The translations under genes were made by a program, and so were the position numbers. Source: Macrococcus sp. DPC7161 (GTDB taxonomy: Bacteria > Bacillota > Bacilli > Staphylococcales > Staphylococcaceae). From it: a stretch of 64,000 bases of DNA. Every line of letters begins with the position of its first letter. Positions within the stretch are counted from its first letter, which is position 1. The notes under the pieces were generated by a model that made no database searches, was not told the origin of the DNA, and saw nothing but the letters and a program-made list of their open reading frames with translations. Below, piece by piece: positions 18,588 to 27,619 of the stretch. The stretch spans positions 1 to 64,000 of the forward strand of contig NZ_SDSC01000002.1 in assembly GCF_004117835.1 (NCBI RefSeq). Direction: 5' to 3'.

Positions 18588-19934
18588 ATGAAAAAATATT
18601 TTAACAATGTATTTTGGCGTTGGCATTTCTATGCCGGATTATTTATTACACCGTTACTTATCACTTTAAGTATCACTGGTATCATGTATTTATTTTATCC
18701 TGAAGTTGAAAACAAAGTGAATCATGACTTATTTTTTGAACAAACATCAAAGCCTGAACAATCATTAGATGACGGTCTAAATGATATATTGAAAAAACAT
18801 CCGGGTTATCACATTATGAAAGTGAGTTTCTTAAAAGAAGATTACAACACACGTGTTACATTAATGGGTCCTGACGATGCTTCAAAAATTGTTTTTTTAG
18901 ATCATCACAACCAAATTAAAGGAGATATCGAACCGCTTCAGTTATTCTCCAATATTACGAGAGAATTGCACTCTAACTTACTTACAGGCAATTCATGGGT
19001 TAAATATATGGTTGAGCTTTCAAGTTGCTGGGCTATTTTCATGATTATTACTGGTATTTTTATGACGTTATATCGTAAATACTTGCGTAAAGGCGAATCT
19101 AAAATTACACGCAAAAATGCTGCGAAATTACATGCGATATTAGGAATGATTTTAAGTGTTCCATTGGCATTATTAATTTTTACTGGATTACCTTGGTCAG
19201 AATTTATGGGACAAAAACTATATCAATTTGCAGTTCATAACAGCGTCGTTGGATATCCTCACGCGAAAGGAACACCACCTGTATCCAACAATGAAATTCC
19301 TTGGGCTTCAAGACAAGAACACACAGATTCAAAGCACAAAGAAGCAACACAATTACCTGTTAAAGAAATCGTTTCAATAGCCAAAGAAGCAACACAATTA
19401 CCTGTTAAAGAAATCGTTTCAATAGCCAAAGAAGATGGTTTCAAAAAGCCTTACAGTATTATCGTGCCTATGGACAAAAAAGGCACTTACGTTGTAACAA
19501 AAGGATCAAGTACAGGGGTCACAGGTCTTGATGATAGTCCATTTAAAGAAAGAACAATACATCTTGACCAATATTCAGGAAACAAACTTGCTGTTTTTGA
19601 CTACCATGATTATGGTATTTTAGCAAAAGTTTATGCGGTGGGTATCCCACTTCATGAAGGACATTTATTTGGATGGCCAAATAAGATATTAAACTTAATC
19701 TTTACAGGTATGATACTTGTTGTGATGTGGTATGGTATTAAAATTTATTTAATGAGAAAGAAAAAAGGTGCACTCTCAGCACCGAAAGCACAACCATACA
19801 AACAATTTTTATGGTTCTTTGCCGTATCATTAGGATTACTCGGTATATTAATGCCTTTATTCGGCTTCTCACTGATTGCTATTGGAATTATAGAATTGAT
19901 TTTACTCCTCACTAAAAAGAAATATGCAATCTAA
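18588..19934 (+). CDS. PepSY-associated membrane protein (possible reductase)
   Basis: A 448-residue membrane protein with the PepSY-associated TM architecture: helix 1 at WRWHFYAGLFITPLLIT (12-28), a PepSY-like domain to ~130, helices near 145-165 and 195-215, and three C-terminal helices from ~370. Conserved histidines at the membrane faces (His14, LHSNLL, KLHAIL, LHEGHLFG) suggest haem ligation, as in putative iron or siderophore reductases. A perfect 15-residue tandem duplication (KEATQLPVKEIVSIA twice, residues ~251-280) lies in the extracellular part. A Fur-like box upstream fits an iron role, which is inferred. Confidence 0.8.
   Translation: MKKYFNNVFWRWHFYAGLFITPLLITLSITGIMYLFYPEVENKVNHDLFFEQTSKPEQSLDDGLNDILKKHPGYHIMKVSFLKEDYNTRVTLMGPDDASKIVFLDHHNQIKGDIEPLQLFSNITRELHSNLLTGNSWVKYMVELSSCWAIFMIITGIFMTLYRKYLRKGESKITRKNAAKLHAILGMILSVPLALLIFTGLPWSEFMGQKLYQFAVHNSVVGYPHAKGTPPVSNNEIPWASRQEHTDSKHKEATQLPVKEIVSIAKEATQLPVKEIVSIAKEDGFKKPYSIIVPMDKKGTYVVTKGSSTGVTGLDDSPFKERTIHLDQYSGNKLAVFDYHDYGILAKVYAVGIPLHEGHLFGWPNKILNLIFTGMILVVMWYGIKIYLMRKKKGALSAPKAQPYKQFLWFFAVSLGLLGILMPLFGFSLIAIGIIELILLLTKKKYAI
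19338..19427 (+). repeat. exact 45-bp tandem duplication inside the PepSY gene
   Basis: Bases 19338-19382 and 19383-19427 are identical, each starting AAAGAAGCAACACAATTACC. The length is divisible by 3, so the reading frame is kept and 15 residues are doubled. No drift between copies means the duplication is recent or recurring. Confidence 0.98.
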
Positions 19935-19949
19935 CTTAGAATACTTTAT

Positions 19950-19979
19950 AATAAAGGGCATGGGCACATGCCCTTTATT
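19950..19979 (+). terminator. terminator of the PepSY gene
   Basis: AATAAAGGGCATG (19950-19962) pairs with CATGCCCTTTATT (19967-19979), followed by TTTTTTTATA. It closes the PepSY transcript before the YibE/F pair. Confidence 0.9.
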
Positions 19980-20000
19980 TTTTTTATAAGGTTGTGAATT

Positions 20001-21098
20001 ATGAATAAAAAACGATATCAATTGTTAAGACCAGCTACTTTAATCGCCTATGTACTAATGATAGTCACATTGATTGGTTCAATCATATTTACGATGTATA
20101 ATGACCACTTCTACCAATCTCCCATTGGCGAAGTCATCAAACGTCAGATTACATCTGAACATAAAACAGTCGATCAAGTTAAAAACAAAGACATTCAATA
20201 TACAGAAAAATTAACATTAAAAGTAACCAACAGAGATAATCAAATCATTCATATTAAAAATACTTTTATGAAAAGTAAAGCTTATAGCCATCAATATGAT
20301 GTTGGTAACAAAGTACTGTTATCTAAAGATTTAAAATCCATTGATGAAGCGAAACGCGATACTGTGATTGTATCTTTATTAAGTTTATTTATATTCTTAA
20401 TCGTTACGGTAGGACTCTTGCAAGGTGCGATGTCTTTACTAAGTCTTGTGACAAATATCATCATGTCAGGTGTTGTATTATTTTTATACAAACATTACCC
20501 TACCATTCCATTGTTTGGCTATGCCATTATTGCCGTTATTATTGCAACGATCATTACCTTAATATTAACCAATGGCTACAATACAAAGACAAAGGTTGCC
20601 ATAGTAAGTACTCTCATCGGTACTACTTTAACAATTATTATTGTACAGCTAGCGATTGTCCTTACTGATGCAGAAGGTATTCGTTATGAAACCATGACAT
20701 TTTTAACGATTGCACCGAAAACGGTTTTCCTAACATCGATATTAATTGGGTCACTTGGTGCCATTATGGATATCGCTATTACGATTACGTCAGCACTTTA
20801 TGAGATTAAAATGACTCAAAAAAATGTAACAAGAAAAGCATTGGTTGAATCAGGATTTGAAATTGGTAAAGATATTATGGGACCTATGACTAATATTTTA
20901 TTTTTTGCTTATTTAAGTGGTAGTATTCCGATGATTATTTTATATTTACGTAACCTATCACCAATTAATCATTCCTTTTATATTCATTGGTCACTCGAAA
21001 TTAATAGAGCCATCACAGGTAGTATTGGTATTGTCCTAGCGATTCCAGTAACCATTTATTTATGTGCTTATTTCTTCACAAGGGAGCGTGCACAATGA
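20001..21098 (+). CDS. YibE/F-like membrane protein (first)
   Basis: A 365-residue protein: one N-terminal membrane helix, an extracellular beta-type domain (~residues 35-115), then about seven hydrophobic helices. The C-terminal half has the YibE/F signature: GSLGAIMDIAITITSALYEI and GKDIMGPMTNILFFAYLSG. YibE/F proteins are putative transporters of unknown substrate. The stop overlaps the next start (ATGA), so the pair is translationally coupled and probably forms a complex. Confidence 0.85.
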   Translation: MNKKRYQLLRPATLIAYVLMIVTLIGSIIFTMYNDHFYQSPIGEVIKRQITSEHKTVDQVKNKDIQYTEKLTLKVTNRDNQIIHIKNTFMKSKAYSHQYDVGNKVLLSKDLKSIDEAKRDTVIVSLLSLFIFLIVTVGLLQGAMSLLSLVTNIIMSGVVLFLYKHYPTIPLFGYAIIAVIIATIITLILTNGYNTKTKVAIVSTLIGTTLTIIIVQLAIVLTDAEGIRYETMTFLTIAPKTVFLTSILIGSLGAIMDIAITITSALYEIKMTQKNVTRKALVESGFEIGKDIMGPMTNILFFAYLSGSIPMIILYLRNLSPINHSFYIHWSLEINRAITGSIGIVLAIPVTIYLCAYFFTRERAQ

Positions 21099-21847
21099 CA
21101 ACTTTAACTTTACTAACCATCATTCTTTTCATATTGATGATTGCAGTTGGGCGAAAAAATGGTTTAAAAGCTTTCTTAAGCATCTTCGTCAATATTTGCT
21201 TACTCAGTTTAGCCATTATATTTATCAGTATTAAAATTAATATCGTCGTCACAATCTTCTTATTTATCATCATTATGGGCGCATTTAACATATTGATTAC
21301 GAATGGCTTTAATCGAGAGAGCCATGTCGCATTACTGAGTACGTTCTTAACATTTGTTGTGCTGTTACCTTTGATATATTTTGCGATACATTATACGCAT
21401 ATCGAAGGCTTTGCAATGGAAGAAGGTGACGATATCGCAACATATTCTCTTAATATCGGTTTATCATTCGTTCAAATTACTGCATTTATGATCATGATCA
21501 GTGTACTTGGCGCTATTATTGATATCTCTGTATCTATCGCAACAAGTATGCAAGAGATTTTTAAACATAACCCAAATATGACGTCATTCCAATTGTTTAA
21601 ATCAGGTATGTTTGTTGCAAGAGACATTTTAGGAACAACGACAAATACGCTTTATTTCGCATACTTAGGTAGTTATATGACATTATTAATATGGTTCTTT
21701 AATTTACATTATAGTTTTGAAATGATTTTAAACACGAAAGTATTTGCTGAAGAGGTTATTACTATCTTAACTGGTGGTATTGCCGTTTGTATCGCAATAC
21801 CATTAACTTGTATCATTGCTAGCCGATTAATTACAAGAGCGCAATAA
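21095..21847 (+). CDS. YibE/F-like membrane protein (second)
   Basis: A 250-residue polytopic protein paralogous to the C-terminal half of the preceding one: SVLGAIIDISVSIATSMQEI and ARDILGTTTNTLYFAYLGS repeat the same motifs. ATG 21095 overlaps the upstream stop and GGGAG lies 8 bases before it. It lacks the extracellular domain, so the two genes likely encode unequal halves of one membrane complex. Substrate unknown. Confidence 0.85.
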   Translation: MTTLTLLTIILFILMIAVGRKNGLKAFLSIFVNICLLSLAIIFISIKINIVVTIFLFIIIMGAFNILITNGFNRESHVALLSTFLTFVVLLPLIYFAIHYTHIEGFAMEEGDDIATYSLNIGLSFVQITAFMIMISVLGAIIDISVSIATSMQEIFKHNPNMTSFQLFKSGMFVARDILGTTTNTLYFAYLGSYMTLLIWFFNLHYSFEMILNTKVFAEEVITILTGGIAVCIAIPLTCIIASRLITRAQ

Positions 21848-21919
21848 TTATCAAAAGAAGTGGATATGTGCCATGTTACAGTAAATGTATCCGTTAAGGA
21901 TTTAAATTTAAAAATTAAA

Positions 21920-22045
21920 GAATACATATACGCCTATAGGGGAGTAACTCTAAGCATATTATCGTCAATACGAAGCAATTCCGGTAATATGGAACATCTT
22001 GTTTAGTGAGACCTATGCCATTGTTTCGGCATGGGTCTTTTTGTA
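21920..22045 (+). ncRNA. yybP-ykoY (Mn2+) riboswitch with terminator
   Basis: The leader of the TerC gene contains GGGGAGTAAC (21939-21948), a central stem region and a second conserved strand, ending in a strong hairpin: AGACCTATGCC (22009-22019) with GGCATGGGTCT (22028-22038), then TTTTTG. The yybP-ykoY class binds Mn2+ and commonly precedes TerC/YkoY-family exporter genes. The expected outcome is read-through when manganese is high. The left edge is approximate. Confidence 0.8.
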
Positions 22046-22068
22046 TTCAAAACAAAAGGAGTGTTTTA

Positions 22069-22845
22069 ATGGATCCAAGTATCATTATTTCGTACTTATG
22101 GGTTATATTAGTTTTAATCGTTTTAGAAGGGTTACTAGCAGCAGATAACGCCATCGTAATGGCAGTTATGGTAAAGCATTTACCTGAAGAACAACGTAAG
22201 AAAGCTTTATTTTATGGTTTAGTCGGTGCATTTGTTTTCCGATTAGCATCATTATTTTTCATCACAATTCTTGCAAACTACTGGCAAATACAAGCACTTG
22301 GTGCAGCGTATTTAATCTTTATGTCTATTAAAAGTTTGTATCAATATTTCAAAAAGAAAAATCATGCAAACGACCCTAATGTTCCTGATATCGCTGAAGA
22401 AGCAAATGATAAAAAGCAAAGCGGTTTCTGGATGACGGTCTTAAAAGTAGAAGGTGCAGACATTGCATTTGCAATCGATTCAATGTTAGCTGCCATTGCC
22501 ATTGCGGTGACATTACCAAAAGTCGGTCCTGATTTCTTAGGATTAAACGCTGGTCAATTTACGGTAATGTTTATTGGCGGTATGTTAGGTGTTGTATTAA
22601 TGCGATTTGCCGCAACATACTTCGTTAAATTATTAGAAACATATCCAGGACTTGAAGCCGCAGCATTTGGTGTCGTTGGATGGATTGGTATTAAGTTAGT
22701 TGTATTAGTATTAGCACATGAGAAAATTAATGTATTACCACATGACTTCCCACATTCAGGTTTATGGCAAATCATCTTCTGGGCAGTATTACTTAGCATT
22801 TTAGCCATCGGTTGGTTTACTAGTAAACGTGCTCATAAAGCTTAA
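22069..22845 (+). CDS. TerC/YkoY family membrane protein, likely Mn2+ exporter
   Basis: A 258-residue polytopic protein with the TerC hallmarks: EGLLAADNAIVMAVMV in the first helix pair and KVEGADIAFAIDSMLAAIA in the second, each with acidic residues inside the membrane that bind the metal. GAAG-type ribosome binding site AAAGGAG lies 7 bases before ATG 22069. Family knowledge plus the manganese riboswitch suggests metal export or metallation of exported enzymes. A terminator and an intergenic repeat follow. Confidence 0.9.
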   Translation: MDPSIIISYLWVILVLIVLEGLLAADNAIVMAVMVKHLPEEQRKKALFYGLVGAFVFRLASLFFITILANYWQIQALGAAYLIFMSIKSLYQYFKKKNHANDPNVPDIAEEANDKKQSGFWMTVLKVEGADIAFAIDSMLAAIAIAVTLPKVGPDFLGLNAGQFTVMFIGGMLGVVLMRFAATYFVKLLETYPGLEAAAFGVVGWIGIKLVVLVLAHEKINVLPHDFPHSGLWQIIFWAVLLSILAIGWFTSKRAHKA

Positions 22846-22855
22846 TTATTCAAAT

Positions 22856-22896
22856 AAAAATAGGTTGAGACATAATTTAATGTCTCAACCTATTTT
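22856..22896 (+). terminator. terminator at left end of intergenic repeat
   Basis: AAAAATAGGTTGAGACAT (22856-22873) pairs with ATGTCTCAACCTATTTTT (22879-22896). A strong bidirectional hairpin between the convergent TerC and YhgE genes. It forms one edge of the repeat described next. Confidence 0.92.
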
Positions 22897-23054
22897 TCGT
22901 ATTAACAGCGGTACGCTTTTGTACCGTCCTCTTATCAGCGGTTCAAAAGCAGCAATTGCGGTAAACAACCTCAAAATCACTCAAAATCAAAAAACGATTT
23001 TGGTTCATGTTCGGTTTTTACTTGTTGCTGAACGCTTTTGTACCGTCCTCTTTT
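22856..23054. repeat. intergenic hairpin repeat, copy 1
   Basis: After the terminator hairpin, bases 22945-23050 match the complement of 36748-36853 at 101 of 106 positions. Internal inverted arms (GGTTCAAAAGC with GCTTTTGTACC, CAAAATC with CGATTTTG) would fold it into one long hairpin. Copy 1 also carries an additional ~30-base stretch (around 22911-22944) that repeats the CTTTTGTACCGTCCTC end. Reading frames inside it are by-products of the repeat. It lies between convergent genes. Confidence 0.85.
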
Positions 23055-25742
23055 TTATTCTACTAAGTTACTTGCTTTACTTCTTGAATAGAAACCATGT
23101 TTAATCGGTTCAAATCGTTCTCTTAAAAGATATCCAAATATCAATGCACCCGAACCAAAAATGAACAACATGGTTAAATTTTTAGTGACAATCTCTGGTA
23201 CGATGCCCCCTACCGCTTCACGTAATAAATCAACACCGTACGTAAATGGTAAGAATGGATGGATCATTTGGAAGAAATGTGGTGTAACTTGAATTGGGAA
23301 AGTACCACCACCACCTGAAATTTGTAATACCATAATGATGATGGCTAACGCTTTACCGATATTACCTAATAAACTTACCATTGTATAGACGATAATCGTA
23401 AATACTAAGCCGACAAATACTGCAAACAATAAGTTATAAACAGGATGTTTTGCGTAAGCATCTAATATAAAGAAATTACCTAACACAACAATACTTGACT
23501 GTAAGACACTTAATATAAGGAATAATATCATTCTTCCTAAATATACGTCTTTTAATTTAAACAGTCCTTGTTGTGATTTATCTTTCAGTTCAGTTGTTAA
23601 TAAGTTACAAGATAACAATGCTCCTACCCAAAGTGCTAAAGCTGTATAGAAAGGCGCACTTGCTGAACCGTAATTTGGTATAGGGAATATTTGTGTTTCT
23701 TTTAATTTGATTGGTTCTGCAAAATAATCTGATTCATTTTTTAAATCATTTCTTAACAATTTAATTAACTTACCTAAACTATCCTTTTTATCAAGCTCTC
23801 TAAACTTGTTTGCTGCTTTTTTAATATCTTTTTCGATACCAGGTAAGTCTTGTTGTGCAAATATTGCCAGTTCATGAATTTTCTTTTGTGCTTCAGGCAA
23901 ATTGCTTTTAAGTAAACTTGAAGCTTGATCATACTTATTCATTACGCCCGGTAAATCTTGTTGAACAAATAAACTGATTCGATTCAAATCTGCTAAAGCG
24001 CTTGGTAAATCACTCTGTACAAATCCAGCAGCTTTATTCACCTTAGATTTAAATGTTGGAAAGTTTTCTTGTGCTGTTTGATTTAATCTCGTAAATGTGG
24101 CTTCCATACCAGGCAGCACTTCGCTTAATGATGTTAACGTTTGATTCATTGATTGAGATAATGTCAATGCATTCGATAAGATATCATCAACTTGATTTAC
24201 AAATTTACTTGCATCACTTACTTTTGAAGCGATGTGTTCCAATGATTGATCCAACGAATCTAAACCAGTTGTTAATAACTGAGGCATTTCTTGATTCGCA
24301 AACTTTTGTAATGCATCAAGTTGATTATTCGCTGCTTGGATATTATCAGTATTCATAGTTACATTTTGATTATTTTGACTTGCTGTAATTGCTTTAGATA
24401 CATCACTATTTAGCGTTTTAAGTATTTGATTGGTCGCGTTTAACTGTTTTGTAATCGCTGATAAATCACCTAATTGTTTGCTACTTTCATTCAAAATTTG
24501 AATCAGCTGCTCATTGAATTGAATGGTTTGATTCAATTGTGTTTGATAAGCTTGTAAATTTTTTGTCAATGTATCACTAGCAGCAGGCTTGCTGTTTACC
24601 AATGTTGATAATTGGGACAATCCTTCTTGCTGACTTTTTGCAACTTCACCAGTTAATTGTGCTAAGGCCATTAATCCTTCAGATAAAGCATCTTTCGCCG
24701 GCAACAAATCCGGTTTTTTAATTTCTGGTGTTTTTTCTGTGGATTGTTTTTTTGTATCCACCGGCGCAAGGAGTTCATGAACAGGTGCGAGTTTCGTTTG
24801 AGATTTGCTCAATACTGCATTTGCAGTACTCGTTGCTTTTATACCTGTTTGCACGGCTTTATTGATTTCAGGGAACTTTGATTCAATTTGACCTGCTTTA
24901 TTCAATGCAGATTCAATTGTATCCATATTGTTGTTTAGTTTTACCAGCATATTTCCTGCAGCTTGAATATCCCCAGCATGCTCGTTGGCAATCACCAATT
25001 TATTTGCACCTTGATTAATTTTATCCTTATAGTTCGCCAATTGATAAAATTCATTAGAATACTTTGTAATATCGTTTTGGTGTTGATCAATTTTAATGAT
25101 TTTTTCTTTAAATTTTTCCATTTCAGGAATCGCTGCTTCTGCTTCATAAACCGCATTTTCAATTTTACGATAAGTAGGCAATTTATCTTGTAGTTTTAAC
25201 CCTACTTTGTTGCTTTCTTTTAATAATGCTTTCGTTGCGATATCTACAAATTTTTCATTTAATGATTTCGTAATTTGCGTCGCACCGGCATTGGTCATTT
25301 TTGGTGCAATTGCATTGATTTTTTGGTTGACTTCATAATCAATAATGGCGCGTTTAGGTTGCTTATGTAAAATACTCGTTGTGTCTTCTGAGAAGTTTTT
25401 AGGGATATGAATCATTGCATAATAATGCCCTAATCGCAGTTCATGTTTCGCATGCTTTAAATCATCCGTAAATACCCAACCAAATTTATCGTTATGTTTC
25501 AATTCACTGACAAGTGAATCACCGACGTTAATGTCTTTTCCTTTAAATGTCGTTCCTTTATCATGATTGACTACAGCAACTTTTATGCCACTAGTATTAG
25601 AATAAGGATCCCAAGAGGATTTCAAATTAAACCAAGCATAAAAAGAAGGCAGTATTGATAAGCCAATTAATAATATAATAAACGACGGTGTGCGTCGAAT
25701 ATTTTTTAAATCATGTAAAAACAATTTAAATGGTAGTTTCAA
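23055..25742 (-). CDS. YhgE/Pip family membrane protein
   Basis: An 895-residue protein with the YhgE/Pip layout: a first helix at ~18-36 (FIILLIGLSILPSFYAWFNL), a long extracellular region to ~690 rich in predicted coiled coil with repeated blocks of the type QQDLPGxxxK, and five to six helices from ~700 to the end. The C-terminus resembles ABC-2-type permeases. Family members include the lactococcal phage infection protein and type VII secretion EsaA-like proteins; here no other T7SS gene is nearby. The terminal bases run directly into the intergenic repeat. Function unknown. Confidence 0.85.
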   Translation of the reverse strand: MKLPFKLFLHDLKNIRRTPSFIILLIGLSILPSFYAWFNLKSSWDPYSNTSGIKVAVVNHDKGTTFKGKDINVGDSLVSELKHNDKFGWVFTDDLKHAKHELRLGHYYAMIHIPKNFSEDTTSILHKQPKRAIIDYEVNQKINAIAPKMTNAGATQITKSLNEKFVDIATKALLKESNKVGLKLQDKLPTYRKIENAVYEAEAAIPEMEKFKEKIIKIDQHQNDITKYSNEFYQLANYKDKINQGANKLVIANEHAGDIQAAGNMLVKLNNNMDTIESALNKAGQIESKFPEINKAVQTGIKATSTANAVLSKSQTKLAPVHELLAPVDTKKQSTEKTPEIKKPDLLPAKDALSEGLMALAQLTGEVAKSQQEGLSQLSTLVNSKPAASDTLTKNLQAYQTQLNQTIQFNEQLIQILNESSKQLGDLSAITKQLNATNQILKTLNSDVSKAITASQNNQNVTMNTDNIQAANNQLDALQKFANQEMPQLLTTGLDSLDQSLEHIASKVSDASKFVNQVDDILSNALTLSQSMNQTLTSLSEVLPGMEATFTRLNQTAQENFPTFKSKVNKAAGFVQSDLPSALADLNRISLFVQQDLPGVMNKYDQASSLLKSNLPEAQKKIHELAIFAQQDLPGIEKDIKKAANKFRELDKKDSLGKLIKLLRNDLKNESDYFAEPIKLKETQIFPIPNYGSASAPFYTALALWVGALLSCNLLTTELKDKSQQGLFKLKDVYLGRMILFLILSVLQSSIVVLGNFFILDAYAKHPVYNLLFAVFVGLVFTIIVYTMVSLLGNIGKALAIIIMVLQISGGGGTFPIQVTPHFFQMIHPFLPFTYGVDLLREAVGGIVPEIVTKNLTMLFIFGSGALIFGYLLRERFEPIKHGFYSRSKASNLVE

Positions 25743-25874
25743 CTCCCCATCTCCTTATATTAATATAATTTATTTTTTATTTTTATGTTATTTTTATAGT
25801 GTTTTATTAGCACTTTATTTTTAGAACATTTACTAATATAACAAATGCACGTTGTAAATTCAATTGTTTAAGAA

Positions 25875-25915
25875 AAAAGCAGACAGAACATACTAATGAT
25901 GTTTTGTCTGCTTTT
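25875..25915 (-). terminator. terminator overlapping the end of a small membrane gene
   Basis: GCAGACAGAACAT (25879-25891 region) pairs with ATGTTTTGTCTGC (25899-25911). The minus strand then reads TTTTTTCT. The stem includes the last codons of the gene ending at 25893. Confidence 0.85.
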
Positions 25916-26189
25916 GTGTACACTTTATATCTACTAATAAAATACCTAAACCTAAAATAATAAGTATTAATAAAAGAATTGAAAAATAAATTTTGGGATC
26001 ATCTATATTACTGATTAAAATAAATAATAGTCCAATTGGAAAAAGTGTATATAAACCTCCAATACGGCACAGTTTAGGCTTATCGATAATGACTTTCTTA
26101 CTAAATCCTTGAACCAATAAATCAATTTGAAATAAATAAATACTTAATCCTAAGATTGATAAAAGTATACCAAAGCCTATCGTTTCCAT
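25893..26189 (-). CDS. small membrane protein of unknown function
   Basis: A 98-residue protein with three hydrophobic helices (about residues 3-24, 40-60 and 68-90) and short polar loops (KKVIIDKPKLCRIGG). ATG 26189 has GGGAG 8 bases upstream. The last residues (CTQKQTKHH) are encoded by the terminator stem. It stands alone between the YhgE gene and lrgB. I do not recognise a family; the three-helix pattern resembles small DUF3784/YoaK-type membrane proteins, but this is a guess. Confidence 0.65.
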   Translation of the reverse strand: METIGFGILLSILGLSIYLFQIDLLVQGFSKKVIIDKPKLCRIGGLYTLFPIGLLFILISNIDDPKIYFSILLLILIILGLGILLVDIKCTQKQTKHH

Positions 26190-26278
26190 ATATTCGTCTC
26201 CCAATCGAAATCTCTATGTATTGGATTGTATCATTTTATCGTACAAATTCATAGTATCCCTATTTTGTTACAAAACAA

Positions 26279-26304
26279 AAAGCATCACCATTAGGCAATG
26301 CTTT
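26279..26304 (-). terminator. terminator of lrgAB
   Basis: AAAGCATCACC (26279-26289) pairs with GGCAATGCTTT (26294-26304), and the minus strand continues TTTTGTTTTG. It is 55 bases past the lrgB stop. Confidence 0.75.
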
Positions 26305-26358
26305 GGTTATTAAGGCTTCCACCCCTTAACAACAATATGTGAAATAATGTAATACCGA

Positions 26359-27066
26359 TTATAATAAGATGTTTGCAAGTAGAGGTACAACTGCCACAAC
26401 AATTACACCAACAATTACAAGTGCGATACTTGCCATTGATGCTTCTGTTTCACCTAATTCTTGCGCTTTTGATGCACCCATTGCATGTCCTGCAGTTCCT
26501 AAAGCTAATCCGCTCGCAACTGGGTTAGAAATTTTAAAGAATTTTAATAACTTATCGCCTAATGCGTATATAATCACTGCGTTTAAAATAACCGCTAAAG
26601 AAGTTAATTCAGGGATACCACCGATACCTTTTGAAACAGGTAACGCGATTGCTGTTGTTGCTGCCTGTGGTAACATTGATGCAATCACATCATGTCCTAA
26701 CATAAATAATTTTGCTACTAAGTAAATCATAAAAATCGCTGCTGCTGTACCTAATGTAATACCACCAAAGATTTGTAACCAATATTTTTGTAAAATATCA
26801 CGACGTTTGTATAAAGGAATTGCAAAACAAATTGTTGCAGGTTCTAAGAAACTTTGTACAATAGATCCACCTTTAAAATACGTATCGTAAGAAATTCCTG
26901 TTAAGTATAAGAATGCAATACCTGCAACCATACCAACAAATAATGGGGCGAATAAGAAGAATCCGTTAGTTTTCTTAAATAAAATTTGACCAATCCAAAA
27001 TGGAATCACTGTTAATAAAATACCGAAATAAATTGAGTTAAGACTTAAATCGATTAATTTATCCAT
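26359..27066 (-). CDS. lrgB: antiholin-like protein LrgB
   Basis: A 235-residue CidB/LrgB-family membrane protein with eight or so helices and the conserved [19 protein letters not shown] and [14 protein letters not shown] segments. Together with LrgA it counters murein hydrolase export and autolysis in staphylococci, and newer work also links the family to by-product transport. It follows lrgA with a one-base gap, and LytSR is encoded just upstream on the same strand. Confidence 0.93.
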   Translation of the reverse strand: MDKLIDLSLNSIYFGILLTVIPFWIGQILFKKTNGFFLFAPLFVGMVAGIAFLYLTGISYDTYFKGGSIVQSFLEPATICFAIPLYKRRDILQKYWLQIFGGITLGTAAAIFMIYLVAKLFMLGHDVIASMLPQAATTAIALPVSKGIGGIPELTSLAVILNAVIIYALGDKLLKFFKISNPVASGLALGTAGHAMGASKAQELGETEASMASIALVIVGVIVVAVVPLLANILL

Positions 27067-27067
27067 A

Positions 27068-27481
27068 TTATTTTGCCTCCACTTCTTTTAATACTGTGCG
27101 TTCTACTTTGTCTTTGCCCATTAACAATTGAGAGAATACACCCGTACATACAAGTAATAATAACGTTGAAATAAAGATTAATCCTAAAATTAAAATTGGA
27201 CTATGTGCAATGACTGGTAATGATTTCACTACCGAAATTCCTGCTGGAACGAATAACAATCCAATATTGTTCACTAATGCTTGTCCTACTGTTTCAACTT
27301 GTGCTAATTTCACAATACCTGTACAAAGTGCTGCAAACAATAATACTAATCCGATTACTGATGCTGGCATTGGAATTGGGCTCAATCCTTCAAGCACTTT
27401 TGAAATGATCATGATAACTGCAATCACTGTAACTTGGTGTAAAAATGTGTACGTTTTAACTGCTGCTTTTTTTTCTGTCAT
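27068..27481 (-). CDS. lrgA: antiholin-like protein LrgA
   Basis: A 137-residue holin-like protein with four membrane helices and the family segments [19 protein letters not shown] and [15 protein letters not shown]. The charged C-terminus ([16 protein letters not shown]) fits an LrgA/CidA protein. ATG 27481 has GGGAGGT 8 bases upstream. It is the first gene of lrgAB and lies downstream of lytSR, whose response regulator activates this operon in S. aureus. Confidence 0.93.
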   Translation of the reverse strand: MTEKKAAVKTYTFLHQVTVIAVIMIISKVLEGLSPIPMPASVIGLVLLFAALCTGIVKLAQVETVGQALVNNIGLLFVPAGISVVKSLPVIAHSPILILGLIFISTLLLLVCTGVFSQLLMGKDKVERTVLKEVEAK

Positions 27482-27570
27482 TTTAAATGACCTCCCGTTC
27501 TTTATCGTAGCCTTACTATACAACGAAATTTACATTTTGAATCCGCTTTCATTCTGAAATGCAAAAAAAG

Positions 27571-27596
27571 ACTGCTGAAATGCAATATTCAGCAGT
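27571..27596 (-). terminator. terminator of lytSR
   Basis: ACTGCTGAA (27571-27579) pairs with TTCAGCAGT (27588-27596), and the minus strand then has seven T. It separates lytSR from the lrgAB promoter region (27482-27570), so lrgAB has its own promoter. Confidence 0.88.
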
Positions 27597-27619
27597 TAAA
27601 ATGTTTTCATTATTTTTCA

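Noticed and set aside
22937-23054. Possible CRISPR-like or phage att repeat
   Set aside because: Only two copies, 14 kb apart and inverted, with no spacers, cas genes or integrase. An intergenic hairpin repeat explains it.
22829-23104. A 91-residue reading frame similar to one at 36691-36903
   Set aside because: Both lie wholly inside the repeat element. The shared protein-like stretch reflects 95% DNA identity in a hairpin element, and neither frame has a convincing ribosome binding site.
23055-25742. Type VII secretion EsaA gene and a T7SS locus
   Set aside because: The layout is shared with EsaA, but no esxA, essA, essB or essC gene is near. YhgE/Pip is the safer label.
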